This document shows, piece by piece, positions 44,912 through 54,150 of a stretch of DNA of 64,000 nt (positions within the stretch are counted from its first letter, which is position 1; each line of letters begins with the position of its first letter). The notes below the pieces were generated by a model, which ran no database searches, was not told the origin of the DNA, and saw only the letters and a program-made list of their open reading frames with translations. Source of the DNA: Cetobacterium_A somerae (GTDB lineage Bacteria > Fusobacteriota > Fusobacteriia > Fusobacteriales > Fusobacteriaceae); assembly GCF_044784365.2 (NCBI RefSeq), contig NZ_CP173062.2; one strand, given 5' to 3'. Position numbers and translations under genes: made by a program.

Positions 44912-45169
44912 TTTTTCCCTCCTTAAAAATATTATTAACCTTATTGAGTATAAAATTTTTTCTTTCTATAAAAAATATCTTTTAGTCACTTTTTTTATAA
45001 CAAAAAACAACATTATTTTTTTCACAAACTAATATTTTACAATTTTTATACACATTACCCTTAATTTAAAGGATAGAAAAGTACTTTTTTTCACTTTTTT
45101 TTAGATAAAAAGATTGTTTTTAAAAAAAATATAATATATTATAATAAATAAAATTTAGGAAGTGAGCTA

Positions 45170-46414
45170 ATGAATCAAAATATTATCTACAAATTAGAAG
45201 ATTTAATAAAAAATAATAATAAAATCCTTTTTTATGAGTACTTAAAGATTCTTAATCTATACAAATTTTTTATAGAAAGTGTCCAAGAATTTATTTTAGA
45301 AGACCAACTAGAAATAATAACTTTTTTCCATGAAAAAGCTTTAAATAAACACTTTGATATATTTGATATTTTAAATAAAACAGAATCTTCAATTTTTATA
45401 ACAAATAAAACTAAAGAAAAAAATTTTAAGTTAGCTTTAGAGTACTATCGAAATAGATCTATCTATTCCTTAGACTCATTTCAAAGTATAGAGGCTATTA
45501 AAAAAACTAATAAATATACTTATTCAGTTATTGATTTTTTAGTTAAAAATACATCTTTAATATCTAATGTTTATGATTTTAATAAAGAGATGTTTCAAGA
45601 GAAACTAGAATATTTTTCTTCTGATAAAGAATTTTATGAAATATATTCTGATAAATATTGTGATATTATTTTAATTAAAAAAAATTTTTTTCAAGAGTTT
45701 AACCCATCATTATTTTCTAGCTTTGGTTTAACTATTAGATTTTGTGAACTCGGACAAATTGGTTTTAAAAAAGATACAATTATTTTAAATGAAAACGAAG
45801 CTCTTGTAACTAATGGAATCTCTTTAGGACAATACAAAGTTTTAACAAATGATATTAACTATCTTACAATACACATTAAAGATAAGTTTCTTAAAGACTT
45901 TAATATTAAAGAAATTAATTACTCTATGAAAAAATTACCTTGGAAAATTGAAAAAAATTCCTCTTTTTTATTTGAAAACTTAAACACTTTAAAAAATAAT
46001 CAAATTCTTATTTTAAATTTTCTAACTAAAATAATTTTAGAGCTTTTAGAAGAAAAGAATAGTTTAAATTTTAAAGTGCTTTCTGAAAGTAATATTTTAA
46101 AAATAACAAAATTTATTGATAATAATTTGGAGAATCCTAATTTATCAATAAGTCAACTACAAAGTATATTTGGTTTTAATAAAAATATTTTAATTCAACT
46201 TTTTAAAAAAAATTACAATATTTGCCCCTCTAAGTACATTATAAATAAAAAGCTCGAGTATGCATCAACTCTTCTTATAGAAACTAAACTATCTGTAACA
46301 GAAATTGCATCTAAATTAAATTTTTCAAATTCTAGTAAATTTTCTCTAAATTTTAAAAATAAATTTCTATACACACCATTACAATTTAGAAAAAAATATA
46401 AAGAACTCAAGTGA
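45170..46414 (+). CDS. AraC-family transcriptional regulator
   Basis: A 414-residue regulator. The C-terminal ~100 residues form the double helix-turn-helix of AraC: ILKITKFIDNNLENPNLSISQLQ, then LSVTEIASKLNFSNSSKFSLNFKNKF and TPLQFRKKYKE. The N-terminal 300 residues resemble no sensor I can name. It is divergent from fdhA across 258 bases; that gap carries AT-rich DNA and two copies of TCACTTTTTTT, possible binding sites. Control of fdhA-hydA-mobA is a reasonable inference. It is Lys/Asn/Phe-rich like its neighbours. Confidence 0.85.
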   Translation: MNQNIIYKLEDLIKNNNKILFYEYLKILNLYKFFIESVQEFILEDQLEIITFFHEKALNKHFDIFDILNKTESSIFITNKTKEKNFKLALEYYRNRSIYSLDSFQSIEAIKKTNKYTYSVIDFLVKNTSLISNVYDFNKEMFQEKLEYFSSDKEFYEIYSDKYCDIILIKKNFFQEFNPSLFSSFGLTIRFCELGQIGFKKDTIILNENEALVTNGISLGQYKVLTNDINYLTIHIKDKFLKDFNIKEINYSMKKLPWKIEKNSSFLFENLNTLKNNQILILNFLTKIILELLEEKNSLNFKVLSESNILKITKFIDNNLENPNLSISQLQSIFGFNKNILIQLFKKNYNICPSKYIINKKLEYASTLLIETKLSVTEIASKLNFSNSSKFSLNFKNKFLYTPLQFRKKYKELK

Positions 46415-46491
46415 GATTATTATTTATTTTGATATTTTTCTTTTTTTTATATATAATCTAAGTAAGAATTACATAATTATGGAGGATGCTT

Positions 46492-47409
46492 ATGAAAAGT
46501 TTTTTAGAAGGTGTTATTAATAGAAATAAATATATGTGTGAATTAGGAAAAGTAGCTGATTATATTCCTGGTTTATCAACCGCTAATAAAAATCATTTAG
46601 GTATATGTATAATTGATACATCTGGAGAGATTGTTATAGCTGGTGATGCTGATGTAAAATTTACTCTTCAAAGTATTTCAAAACCTTTAACTTTAATGTT
46701 AGCCTTACTTGACCAAGGAGAAAAATATGTTTTTTCTAAAGTAGGTATGGAACCTAGTGGTGATGCTTTTAATTCTATTAGAAAATTAGAAACTGGTAGA
46801 ATGAGAAAACCATTTAATCCTATGATTAATGCAGGTGCTATTGAAGTATGTTCTATGATTAAAGGAAAAAGTAGTGCTGAAAAGTTTGAAAGAGTCCTTA
46901 ATTTTATTAAATTAATATCTGGAAATAATAATTTAAAAGTTAACGAAGATATTTATAAAGGTGAAAAAGAAACTGGAAATAAAAACCGTTCTATGGCTTA
47001 TTTTCTAAAAGGTGAAGGTCTTATATCTGGTGATGTTGAAGATGTTTTAGATGTTTATTTTAAACAATGTTCTATTGAAGTTACTGCTATCGATTTAGCT
47101 AAGATTGGATTATTTTTAGCTAGAGGAGGAGTTCTAGAAAATGGAGATAGAGTCGTTAGCGAACATATCGCTACTATTGCTAAAACACTAATGATGACTT
47201 GTGGAATGTATGATGGTTCTGGTGAATTTGCAATAAAAGTTGGTATTCCTTCAAAATCTGGTGTAGGTGGTGGAATCTTATCTGTAATTCCTGGAAAAAT
47301 GGGTATTGGTGTTTTTGGCCCTTCTCTGGATTTAAAAGGAAACTCTATTGGTGGCATTGCTGTTCTTGAAGAGATTGCAGAAAATTTTAAATTTAGTATT
47401 TTTAATTAA
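46492..47409 (+). CDS. glsA: glutaminase
   Basis: It hydrolyses glutamine to glutamate and ammonia; serine-dependent beta-lactamase-like fold. Ser61-x-x-Lys64 (SISK) is the catalytic pair, and VGMEPSGDAFNS, NPMINAGAIE, DVYFKQCSIEV and SGVGGGILSVIPGKMG are standard. The ATG at 46492 (305 residues) is 6 bases after GGAGG; an ATG two codons upstream is too near. It is first in a plus-strand series with an exporter-like gene, moaA and the MOSC-CutC gene. Confidence 0.94.
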   Translation: MKSFLEGVINRNKYMCELGKVADYIPGLSTANKNHLGICIIDTSGEIVIAGDADVKFTLQSISKPLTLMLALLDQGEKYVFSKVGMEPSGDAFNSIRKLETGRMRKPFNPMINAGAIEVCSMIKGKSSAEKFERVLNFIKLISGNNNLKVNEDIYKGEKETGNKNRSMAYFLKGEGLISGDVEDVLDVYFKQCSIEVTAIDLAKIGLFLARGGVLENGDRVVSEHIATIAKTLMMTCGMYDGSGEFAIKVGIPSKSGVGGGILSVIPGKMGIGVFGPSLDLKGNSIGGIAVLEEIAENFKFSIFN

Positions 47410-47420
47410 AAGGAGTTATT

Positions 47421-48383
47421 ATGTTTAAGTATTTTGATCATAAAGTTATAAAAACAGCTTTAGCTTCTTTTTTATCGTATTATCTTGCAGATTATTTTGG
47501 AATAAAGTATGGTCTTACTGCGAGTATTATTGCTATTATTTCTATTCAGGCAACTAAAAGTGATAGTATAAAAATTACAATTGAACGTTTCTTCGCAGTT
47601 ATTCTAGGAATGTCACTTTTTATACTGTTATCATCATTTTTAGGATATCACTATATTACATTAGGAATTTTTATACTTCTTTTTATGCCATTATGTATTA
47701 AATTTAGAATTGTTCAAGGATTCTTAGTTACTACTGTTCTAGCAACACATATTCTAAGCGAAAAATCAATTTCTCTTGATTTTTTACTCAATGAATTTTA
47801 TGTTTTAATTTTAGGACTATCTGTTGGAAATATTTTAAATCTTTATATGCCCACTAACTCCAAAACAATAGATTTAATCAAAATGAAAGTTGATTTAATT
47901 TTAAAACAAATTCTTTCAGATATTTCTGAAAGTTTAAAATGTAGTTGTGTCTCTGTTAATGAAGATAAAAACTTCAAATCATTAAAAGCTACAATAGAAG
48001 AGGGACGAAAGTTCTCTTTATTAGATTACGATAACACTCTCTTTGATAAATGTAATGAAAATTTAAACTTTTTTTCTATGAGAAGAAGACAGTATAGAAT
48101 TTTAACTAGGATGAGAACGTGTTTTAAAAGATTATACATTACTCACGAATATAGTCTTATCATTGCTGAATTTATAGCTAAAGTTTCAGAAAATGTTGAA
48201 GTTAATAAAAAAACTACTCCGTTAATTGAAGAGCATAAAGAATTAAAAGAACTATTCTCAAATTTTCCTCTGCCCAAAACTAGAGCTGAATTTGAAAATA
48301 GAGCTACTTTATTTCAACTTTTACAGGAAATGGAAGAGTTTCTTAATGCTAAAATCGAATTCAAAAAAGATTATGAAAATTAA
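47421..48383 (+). CDS. aromatic-acid-exporter (ArAE/DUF939)-like membrane protein
   Basis: A 320-residue protein. The first ~150 residues form about six short hydrophobic segments (ASFLSYYLADYFGIKYGLTASIIAIISIQ and following), typical of the FUSC/ArAE fold. The second half is a soluble, charged helical domain with SMRRRQYRILTRM and PLPKTRAEFENRATLFQLLQEMEEFL, as in the ArAE_1 C-terminal domain. Substrates of this group are not established. It follows glsA by 11 bases. Confidence 0.82.
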   Translation: MFKYFDHKVIKTALASFLSYYLADYFGIKYGLTASIIAIISIQATKSDSIKITIERFFAVILGMSLFILLSSFLGYHYITLGIFILLFMPLCIKFRIVQGFLVTTVLATHILSEKSISLDFLLNEFYVLILGLSVGNILNLYMPTNSKTIDLIKMKVDLILKQILSDISESLKCSCVSVNEDKNFKSLKATIEEGRKFSLLDYDNTLFDKCNENLNFFSMRRRQYRILTRMRTCFKRLYITHEYSLIIAEFIAKVSENVEVNKKTTPLIEEHKELKELFSNFPLPKTRAEFENRATLFQLLQEMEEFLNAKIEFKKDYEN

Positions 48384-48411
48384 TTTGTAAACTTATTATA
48401 AAGGAGTGTCC

Positions 48412-49392
48412 ATGTTAGATAAAAATAAACGACAAATAAACTACTTAAGATTATCTATTACAGATCATTGTAACTTAAGGTGCAAATATTGTCTTCCTGA
48501 AAAAGATACAAACTTTTATAACAATTGTGATTTACTAAATAGTAATGAAATAGAAAAAATTGTTAAAGCTTTTTCTTTAATTGGTATAAAAAAAGTTAGA
48601 ATAACAGGTGGCGAACCTTTAGTTAGAAAGGATTTTAATGAAATTTTAGAAAAAATAAATCATATTGAAGGAATCGAAAAAATTGCTATTACTACAAATG
48701 GATTTCAACTTTTAGAAAATTTAGATTTATTCAAGAAAAATGGATTAAATAGAATTAATATAAGTTTAGATAGTTTAAACGCTAAAAAATATAATGAAAT
48801 TACTCGTGGTGGTAATTTTGATAAAGTTTTTAAAACTATTAAAGAAGCAACTTTAAAAAATTTTGAAAAAATACGTTTAAATGTTGTTATTATGGAAGGT
48901 ATCAATGATAATGAAATTTTAGACTTTGTCAATTTAACCAAAGATTTAGATATTGGTGTGCGTTTTATTGAAATAATGCCAATTGGAGAAGGTAAAAAAT
49001 TTACTTCTGTTAAAAATTCAGATATTTTAAATCTTATAAAAAAACATTATTTGTTAGAAAAAAATTCAAACCTCTCTACTGACGGACCAGCTTCTTATTA
49101 TAAAGTTTCCGGGTTTATGGGAGAGATCGGTTTTATTAGTCCTCTTTCGAATAGATTCTGCGATAGTTGTAATCGAGTTAGAGTAACCTCTAATGGCTTT
49201 TTGAAACTATGTTTACATTATAACAAAGGAATTGATTTAATGCCTTATTTAAAAGATGAGACTTCTGTAGAAACTTTAGCAATGATTATTGAAAAAGCTA
49301 TCTACAATAAAAAGCCAAAAGAACATCACATGGATAATAGTGAAAATATTAATGATATAGAATTAAAGGGCATGAACAAAATAGGAGGATAA
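48412..49392 (+). CDS. moaA: GTP 3',8-cyclase MoaA
   Basis: A radical-SAM enzyme that starts molybdopterin synthesis from GTP. The N-terminal cluster is Cys20-x3-Cys24-x2-Cys27 (DHCNLRCKYC) and the C-terminal cluster is FCDSCNRVR with a third Cys in LKLCLHY. MRITGGEPL-like VRITGGEPLVRKDF is present. The final residues HHMDN are typical. I choose the ATG at 48412 (326 residues) after AAGGAG. moaC, moaE and a classical moaD are not adjacent. One base separates it from the next gene. Confidence 0.95.
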   Translation: MLDKNKRQINYLRLSITDHCNLRCKYCLPEKDTNFYNNCDLLNSNEIEKIVKAFSLIGIKKVRITGGEPLVRKDFNEILEKINHIEGIEKIAITTNGFQLLENLDLFKKNGLNRINISLDSLNAKKYNEITRGGNFDKVFKTIKEATLKNFEKIRLNVVIMEGINDNEILDFVNLTKDLDIGVRFIEIMPIGEGKKFTSVKNSDILNLIKKHYLLEKNSNLSTDGPASYYKVSGFMGEIGFISPLSNRFCDSCNRVRVTSNGFLKLCLHYNKGIDLMPYLKDETSVETLAMIIEKAIYNKKPKEHHMDNSENINDIELKGMNKIGG

Positions 49393-49393
49393 C

Positions 49394-50434
49394 ATGGGAA
49401 AAGTTATAGCAATTTGTATAAGTGAAAATAAGGGGACTGAAAAAGTTGTTGTTGAAAGTGGAGTTTTAATTAAAAACTTTGGATTAGAAAAAGATGCTCA
49501 TGGAGGAAATTGGCATAGACAAATTAGTTTATTAGAACTTGAAAAAATCGATGATTTCAATAATAAGGGTGGAAATGTTGATTTTGGAGCTTTTGGAGAA
49601 AATCTAATAATCCAAGGTATAGACTTAAAAAATCTTGCCGTTGGTAGTATATTACAAATTGGTACAGCTCTTCTTGAAATAACTCAAAAAGGAAAACAAT
49701 GCCATCACCACTGTAAAATATATCATAGAGTTGGGGATTGTATAATGCCTCGTGAGGGTGTTTTTGCAAAGGTATTAAAAGGAGGAATTATTTTTCCAAA
49801 CGATGAAATTAAAATAATCAAATCTCCGATAACACTAGAAGCTTGCGTTGGCTCATATTCTGAAGCTATTATTGCTATAAATAAAGGCGCAAATAGAGTT
49901 GAACTTTGCGAAAATCTATTTGAAGGTGGAACAACTCCATCTTATGGAACTATTAAAAAAGTTAGAGAACTTGCTATTCCTGCTTTTGTAATGATTAGAC
50001 CTAGAGGTGGAGATTTCTGCTATTCTCAAGCTGAAATTGAAATTATGAAAGAAGATATTAAGGTTTGTAAAGAGCTTGGTGTACTTGGAGTTGTTTTTGG
50101 AGTTTTAACAAAAGATAATAAAATTGATTATCCTCTTTTAAAAGAGCTTGTTGAACTTGCAAAGCCTATGAGCATAACTTTTCACAAGGCCATTGACGAA
50201 ATCGAAAATCCAGAAAATGAAATATTGACACTAGCAGAAGTTGGAATAGATCGAATTTTAACATCTGGTAAAAAAGCTACTGCTTTTGAAGGAGCTGAAC
50301 TTTTAAATAAATTTATTAAAATTGCTCAAGATAAAATAAAAATTATCGTGTGTGGTGGAGTTACATCTGATAATTTTCAACAAATCAATAAATTAATTCC
50401 AAGCACAGAATATCATGGTAAAAAAATAGTTTAG
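49394..50434 (+). CDS. fusion of a MOSC domain and a CutC domain
   Basis: A single 346-residue frame with two recognisable parts. Residues 1-145 are a MOSC domain (Moco carrier or sulfur-transfer fold) with GLEKDAHGGNWHRQISLL, GAFGENLIIQGI and the conserved Cys103 in GKQCHHHCKIYH. Residues 147-346 are CutC, a TIM barrel once linked to copper handling: EACVGSYSEAIIAINKGANRVELCENLFEGGTTPS in part, MIRPRGGDFCYS and FHKAIDE. CutC ends early at STEYHGKKIV, lacking some 20-40 C-terminal residues of stand-alone CutC. It is coupled to moaA (1-base gap), tying it to cofactor metabolism. Confidence 0.9.
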   Translation: MGKVIAICISENKGTEKVVVESGVLIKNFGLEKDAHGGNWHRQISLLELEKIDDFNNKGGNVDFGAFGENLIIQGIDLKNLAVGSILQIGTALLEITQKGKQCHHHCKIYHRVGDCIMPREGVFAKVLKGGIIFPNDEIKIIKSPITLEACVGSYSEAIIAINKGANRVELCENLFEGGTTPSYGTIKKVRELAIPAFVMIRPRGGDFCYSQAEIEIMKEDIKVCKELGVLGVVFGVLTKDNKIDYPLLKELVELAKPMSITFHKAIDEIENPENEILTLAEVGIDRILTSGKKATAFEGAELLNKFIKIAQDKIKIIVCGGVTSDNFQQINKLIPSTEYHGKKIV

Positions 50435-50439
50435 AATAA

Positions 50440-50473
50440 AAAAATGACGGAATTTGTACTTTCCGTCATTTTT
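50440..50473 (+). terminator. terminator after the MOSC-CutC gene
   Basis: Perfect 13-pair stem AAAAATGACGGAA / TTCCGTCATTTTT with an 8-base loop and T-rich tail. Confidence 0.88.
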
Positions 50474-50570
50474 TATTATATTTATCTTGATTTTTATTCA
50501 CTTTTATTTTAAACTATTAAAGTTGTATATTAGTATTATTACATACATGAATTAAGGGAGGGTTATATTT

Positions 50571-52268
50571 ATGAAATTTTTTAACAAAAAGTATATGAGT
50601 TTTTTTACTTCTTTACTTTTAATGACAACTTTAGCTCAAGGAAAAGAATTTATTTCTTCTGCTAAAGGATACAATGGTGATATTAAAGTAAAAGTTGATA
50701 TTGTAAATAATGAAATCAAAAATATCAATATTTTAGAAGAAAAAGAAAGTGATTTTACAAAAGATGGTATGAATTCTATCATCGCTGATATTATTGAAAC
50801 TCAATCTGTTAAAGTAGATAACGTTGCAGGGGCTACTTCTACTAGTGTTGGGCTAAAAAGAGCTGTAGATAGAGCTATTAAAGAATCTAAAGCAAATTTA
50901 ACTCCAAAAGAAAAAAAAGTTATTGTTTATAACGATGTTACAACAGATGTTGTTATTATTGGTGGAGGTGGAGCAGGACTTTCTGCTGCTATTGCTGCTA
51001 AAGATAAGGGTTCAAATGTTATATTAGTTGAAAAAGCAGCTATTCTTGGAGGAAATACAAATTATGCCACTGGTGGACTTAATGCCGCTGAAACTTCTAT
51101 TCAAAAAAATAAAGGTATTAAAGATTCTGTTGAAATTTTTATAGATGATACTATGAAAGGTGGAAAGAATACTAATAATAAAACTTTAGTTGAAAAAATG
51201 GCTAATTCTTCTGCTGAAATTGTAGATTGGCTAATAGAAAAAGGTGCTGATTTAACTGATCTTGGAAGAATGGGAGGACAAAGTGTAGATAGAACACATA
51301 GACCTACTGGCGGAGCTCCTGTTGGACCAAATATGATTGCAGCTCTTTCTAAAACTGCAAAAGAATCAGGTGTTGATATTAGATTATCAACTTTTGCTGA
51401 ATCTATTATTTACGATGGTGAAGCTGTTAAAGGAATTATCGTTAAAGCTCCAAATGGACAAAAATATAATATAAACTCTAAAGCTGTTGTTATTGCCACT
51501 GGTGGTTTTGGAGCTAACTCAGATTTAATTGTTGAAAATGTTGCTTCTCTAAAAGGATTTGGAACTACTAATCACAAAGGTGCTACTGGTGACGGAATAA
51601 TTATGACTAAGCCACTTAATGTTGATTTAGTTGATATGGAACAAATTCAAACACATCCAACAGTTATCCCTACTAATAGTGTTATGATTACTGAAGCTGT
51701 TAGAGGTAATGGAGCTATTCTTGTTAATAGAGATGGAAAAAGATTTATTAATGAGTTAGATACTAGAGACGTTGTTTCTAAAGCAGAACTTAATCAAAAA
51801 GGTGGAAGTGCATACCTTATGTTTGATGAAAATGTTAAAAAGAGTTTAAAAGCTATAGATAGTTATGATAAAAAAGGATATTTAACTAAAGGAAATACAA
51901 TTGAAGAACTCGCTAAAAATTTAGATATTCCTTCTAAAGAGTTAGAGAAAACTTTCTCAAAATATAATGAAAGTGTAAAAACTGGTGTTGATTCTGAATT
52001 TAATAGACAAAGTTTACCAACTTCATTATCACAAGGTCCTTTTTATAGTGTAGAAGTTGCTCCTGCCGTTCATCATACTATGGGAGGAATCAAAATAAAT
52101 GAAAACACTGAAGTTTTATCTAATGGAAAGCCTATAAAAGGCCTTTATGCTGCTGGTGAAGTTACTGGTGGAATACATGGTTCTAATAGATTAGGTGGAA
52201 ATGCCGTTGTTGATATAACTGTTTTTGGTAAAATTGCTGGAGAAAATGCAAGTTCTTTTTCCAAATAA
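50571..52268 (+). CDS. exported fumarate reductase-type flavoprotein with FMN-binding domain
   Basis: A 565-residue flavoprotein. Residues 1-24 form a Sec signal peptide. Residues 27-105 are an FMN-binding domain with DNVAGATSTS (83-92), the site where ApbE-type enzymes attach FMN to Thr. An FAD domain follows from TDVVIIGGGGAGLSAA (125-140). Active-site segments match soluble fumarate reductases: VDRTHRPTGG, TEAVRGNGAILVNRDGKRF (the acid-base Arg), HHTMGG and GSNRLGGNAV. It would reduce fumarate outside the membrane with electrons from a flavin or quinone donor. No heme domain is present. Confidence 0.88.
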   Translation: MKFFNKKYMSFFTSLLLMTTLAQGKEFISSAKGYNGDIKVKVDIVNNEIKNINILEEKESDFTKDGMNSIIADIIETQSVKVDNVAGATSTSVGLKRAVDRAIKESKANLTPKEKKVIVYNDVTTDVVIIGGGGAGLSAAIAAKDKGSNVILVEKAAILGGNTNYATGGLNAAETSIQKNKGIKDSVEIFIDDTMKGGKNTNNKTLVEKMANSSAEIVDWLIEKGADLTDLGRMGGQSVDRTHRPTGGAPVGPNMIAALSKTAKESGVDIRLSTFAESIIYDGEAVKGIIVKAPNGQKYNINSKAVVIATGGFGANSDLIVENVASLKGFGTTNHKGATGDGIIMTKPLNVDLVDMEQIQTHPTVIPTNSVMITEAVRGNGAILVNRDGKRFINELDTRDVVSKAELNQKGGSAYLMFDENVKKSLKAIDSYDKKGYLTKGNTIEELAKNLDIPSKELEKTFSKYNESVKTGVDSEFNRQSLPTSLSQGPFYSVEVAPAVHHTMGGIKINENTEVLSNGKPIKGLYAAGEVTGGIHGSNRLGGNAVVDITVFGKIAGENASSFSK

Positions 52269-52296
52269 TTGTTTATTTTAAAAACTATAAGTTTGT

Positions 52297-52329
52297 AAAA
52301 CGCATTTAATGATTTATTAAATGCGTTTT
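52297..52329 (+). terminator. terminator after the flavoprotein gene
   Basis: Perfect 14-pair stem AAAACGCATTTAAT / ATTAAATGCGTTTT with a 5-base loop, followed by T-rich sequence. Confidence 0.88.
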
Positions 52330-52354
52330 TTATTTGTTTTTTTTGATTTTTGTA

Positions 52355-52383
52355 TTGCTTTATAGAACAAATTATGATAAAAT
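52355..52383 (+). promoter_or_regulatory. abgT promoter
   Basis: TTGCTT (52355-52360), 17-base spacer, TAAAAT (52378-52383). The transcript would begin near 52390, leaving an untranslated leader of about 110 bases. Confidence 0.6.
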
Positions 52384-52388
52384 CAGTT

Positions 52389-52413
52389 GAGTCTATACCA
52401 CATCAATAGACTC
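52389..52413 (+). promoter_or_regulatory. inverted repeat at the abgT transcription start
   Basis: GAGTCTAT and ATAGACTC are perfect inverted repeats separated by 9 bases. No T-run follows, so it is not a terminator. Its position at +1 fits an operator or a 5'-protective hairpin. A second, weaker hairpin TGAAAA/TTTTCA lies at about 52438-52453. Confidence 0.6.
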
Positions 52414-52501
52414 GATATATTTCATAAATGGAAATTGTGAAAAAATATTTTCAATTTTTGCACTTATTCCACAAATTCACTTTATTATTAGGGAGGAAAA
52501 A

Positions 52502-54112
52502 ATGTCTACAAAATCTGCAACAAAAAAAATGAGCTTTTTTGAGAGATTCTTAAACTTTGTTGAAGTTACAGGAAATAAGTTACCTCATCCAGTTGCCATG
52601 TTCTTTGGTTTCTTTGTGATAACTATTATATTTTCTATGATACTTTCTTACACTGGTGTTTCTGTAAACTATAAAGAAATCTCAAGAACTACTGGACAAG
52701 TTATTGAAAAAACAACTTATGTTCAAAACCTTTTAACTAGAAGCGGTATTAGAGGAATTTTCGGTTCAACAGTTAAAAACTTTACAGGACATGCGGCACT
52801 GGGGTCAATTGTTGTTGCTATGCTTGGAGTTGGTTTAGCTGAGGGAACTGGATTACTTAACTCTATAATTAAAAAAATTGTTATTTCAACTCCTAAACAA
52901 CTAGTTTCAGCTATTGTTGTTTTTGCTGGAGTTATGTCAAATATTGCATCAGATGCTGGGTACGTTGTTTTAATTCCCCTTGGAGCAGTAATCTTCTTAT
53001 CTTTTGGAAGACATCCACTTGCTGGTATTGCAGCTGCTTTCGCTGGAGTTTCTGGTGGATTCTCTGCTAACCTTTTAATCGGTACTACTGACCCATTACT
53101 TGGTGGAATTACAACATCTGCAGCACAAATTGTTTTACCTGGATATTCTGTTACTCCAACTGCAAACTTCTTCTTTATGTTTGCTTCTACTTTCTTTATA
53201 ACAGCTGTTGGAGCTTGGATAACAGATAAAGTTGTTGAACCTAGATTAGGAGACTATAATGGTCCTAAAGTTGATATTAACTTAAACGACCAAATTAGTC
53301 CTGAAGAGAAAAAAGGATTAAGAGCTGCTGGATTAGCGACAATCGGATTTATTATTGTAGTTTTACTTATGGTTATTCCTGAAAATGCTATTTTCAGATT
53401 AACTCCTGAAGAAATTACAAAGTTTATAGCTGAAAATAATAGAGAACCTGGAACTATGGAAATTTTAAAACCTTTCTTTAGTGATTCTATTGTTTACATT
53501 CTTATGTTAGCATTCTTTATTCCTGGACTTGCTTATGGTGTTGCAGCAAAAACTGTAAAGTCACACAAAGATGTTATTAAGTCAATGACTAAAGCAATGG
53601 CTTCTTGTGGACAAGTTTTAGTTATTATCTTTGTTTCTGCTCAATTCGTATACGTTTTCTCTAAATCAAATATAGGAATTGTTATTGCTGTTAAATTAGC
53701 TGATGTTTTAAAAGATCTTGGAATATCTGGAATTTGGGCAGCTGTAGGATTAATATTCTTAACTGCATTTGTTAACCTATTTATTGGTGGAGCTTCTTCT
53801 AAGTGGTTAATGCTTTCTCCTGTTTTCATACCTATGTTCGTTGAATTAGGATTAACTCCTGAGTATACTCAATTAGCATATAGAATTGGAGATTCAACTA
53901 CTAATATAATTTCTCCTCTAATGTCATATTTCCCTATCATAGTTGGATTTGCATCTAAATATGAGGAAAAAGAAGGATCTATGGGAATTGGAACTATCAT
54001 TGCAATGATGCTTCCATATTCATTAGTATTCTTAATTGGATGGTCAATTATGTTTATTGCATGGACTTACTTAGGATTACCTATTGGACCTGGAGTTAGC
54101 ATGTTTATGTAA
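52502..54112 (+). CDS. abgT: AbgT-family transporter
   Basis: A 536-residue inner-membrane transporter of the AbgT family (p-aminobenzoyl-glutamate import, or antimetabolite export in some members). It begins FFERFLNFVEVTGNKLPHPVAMFFGFF, and has SDAGYVVLIPLGAVIF, the two re-entrant-like regions, and NLFIGGASSKWLMLSPVFIPMF with GDSTTNIISPLMSYFP. The M20-family hydrolase at the window's right end is the type of partner (AbgB-like) expected, but it is 9.5 kb away. Confidence 0.92.
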   Translation: MSTKSATKKMSFFERFLNFVEVTGNKLPHPVAMFFGFFVITIIFSMILSYTGVSVNYKEISRTTGQVIEKTTYVQNLLTRSGIRGIFGSTVKNFTGHAALGSIVVAMLGVGLAEGTGLLNSIIKKIVISTPKQLVSAIVVFAGVMSNIASDAGYVVLIPLGAVIFLSFGRHPLAGIAAAFAGVSGGFSANLLIGTTDPLLGGITTSAAQIVLPGYSVTPTANFFFMFASTFFITAVGAWITDKVVEPRLGDYNGPKVDINLNDQISPEEKKGLRAAGLATIGFIIVVLLMVIPENAIFRLTPEEITKFIAENNREPGTMEILKPFFSDSIVYILMLAFFIPGLAYGVAAKTVKSHKDVIKSMTKAMASCGQVLVIIFVSAQFVYVFSKSNIGIVIAVKLADVLKDLGISGIWAAVGLIFLTAFVNLFIGGASSKWLMLSPVFIPMFVELGLTPEYTQLAYRIGDSTTNIISPLMSYFPIIVGFASKYEEKEGSMGIGTIIAMMLPYSLVFLIGWSIMFIAWTYLGLPIGPGVSMFM

Positions 54113-54118
54113 AAAAAT

Positions 54119-54150
54119 AAAAGGATGAAGAATTTTTTCTTCATCCTTTT
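54119..54150. terminator. bidirectional terminator between abgT and the MBL-like gene
   Basis: Perfect 14-pair stem AAAAGGATGAAGAA / TTCTTCATCCTTTT with a 4-base loop and T-runs on both sides. Confidence 0.9.

Noticed and set aside
44912..45169. Sigma-54 promoter for the formate-hydrogen genes
   Set aside because: No GG-N10-GC element of the TGGCAC-TTGC type is present in the gap.
50571..52268. Urocanate reductase linked to the hut genes
   Set aside because: The active-site segments match soluble fumarate reductases (HRPTGG, EAVRGNGAILVNRDGKRF with the catalytic Arg), and the gene is 48 kb from hutH. Other enoates cannot be excluded.
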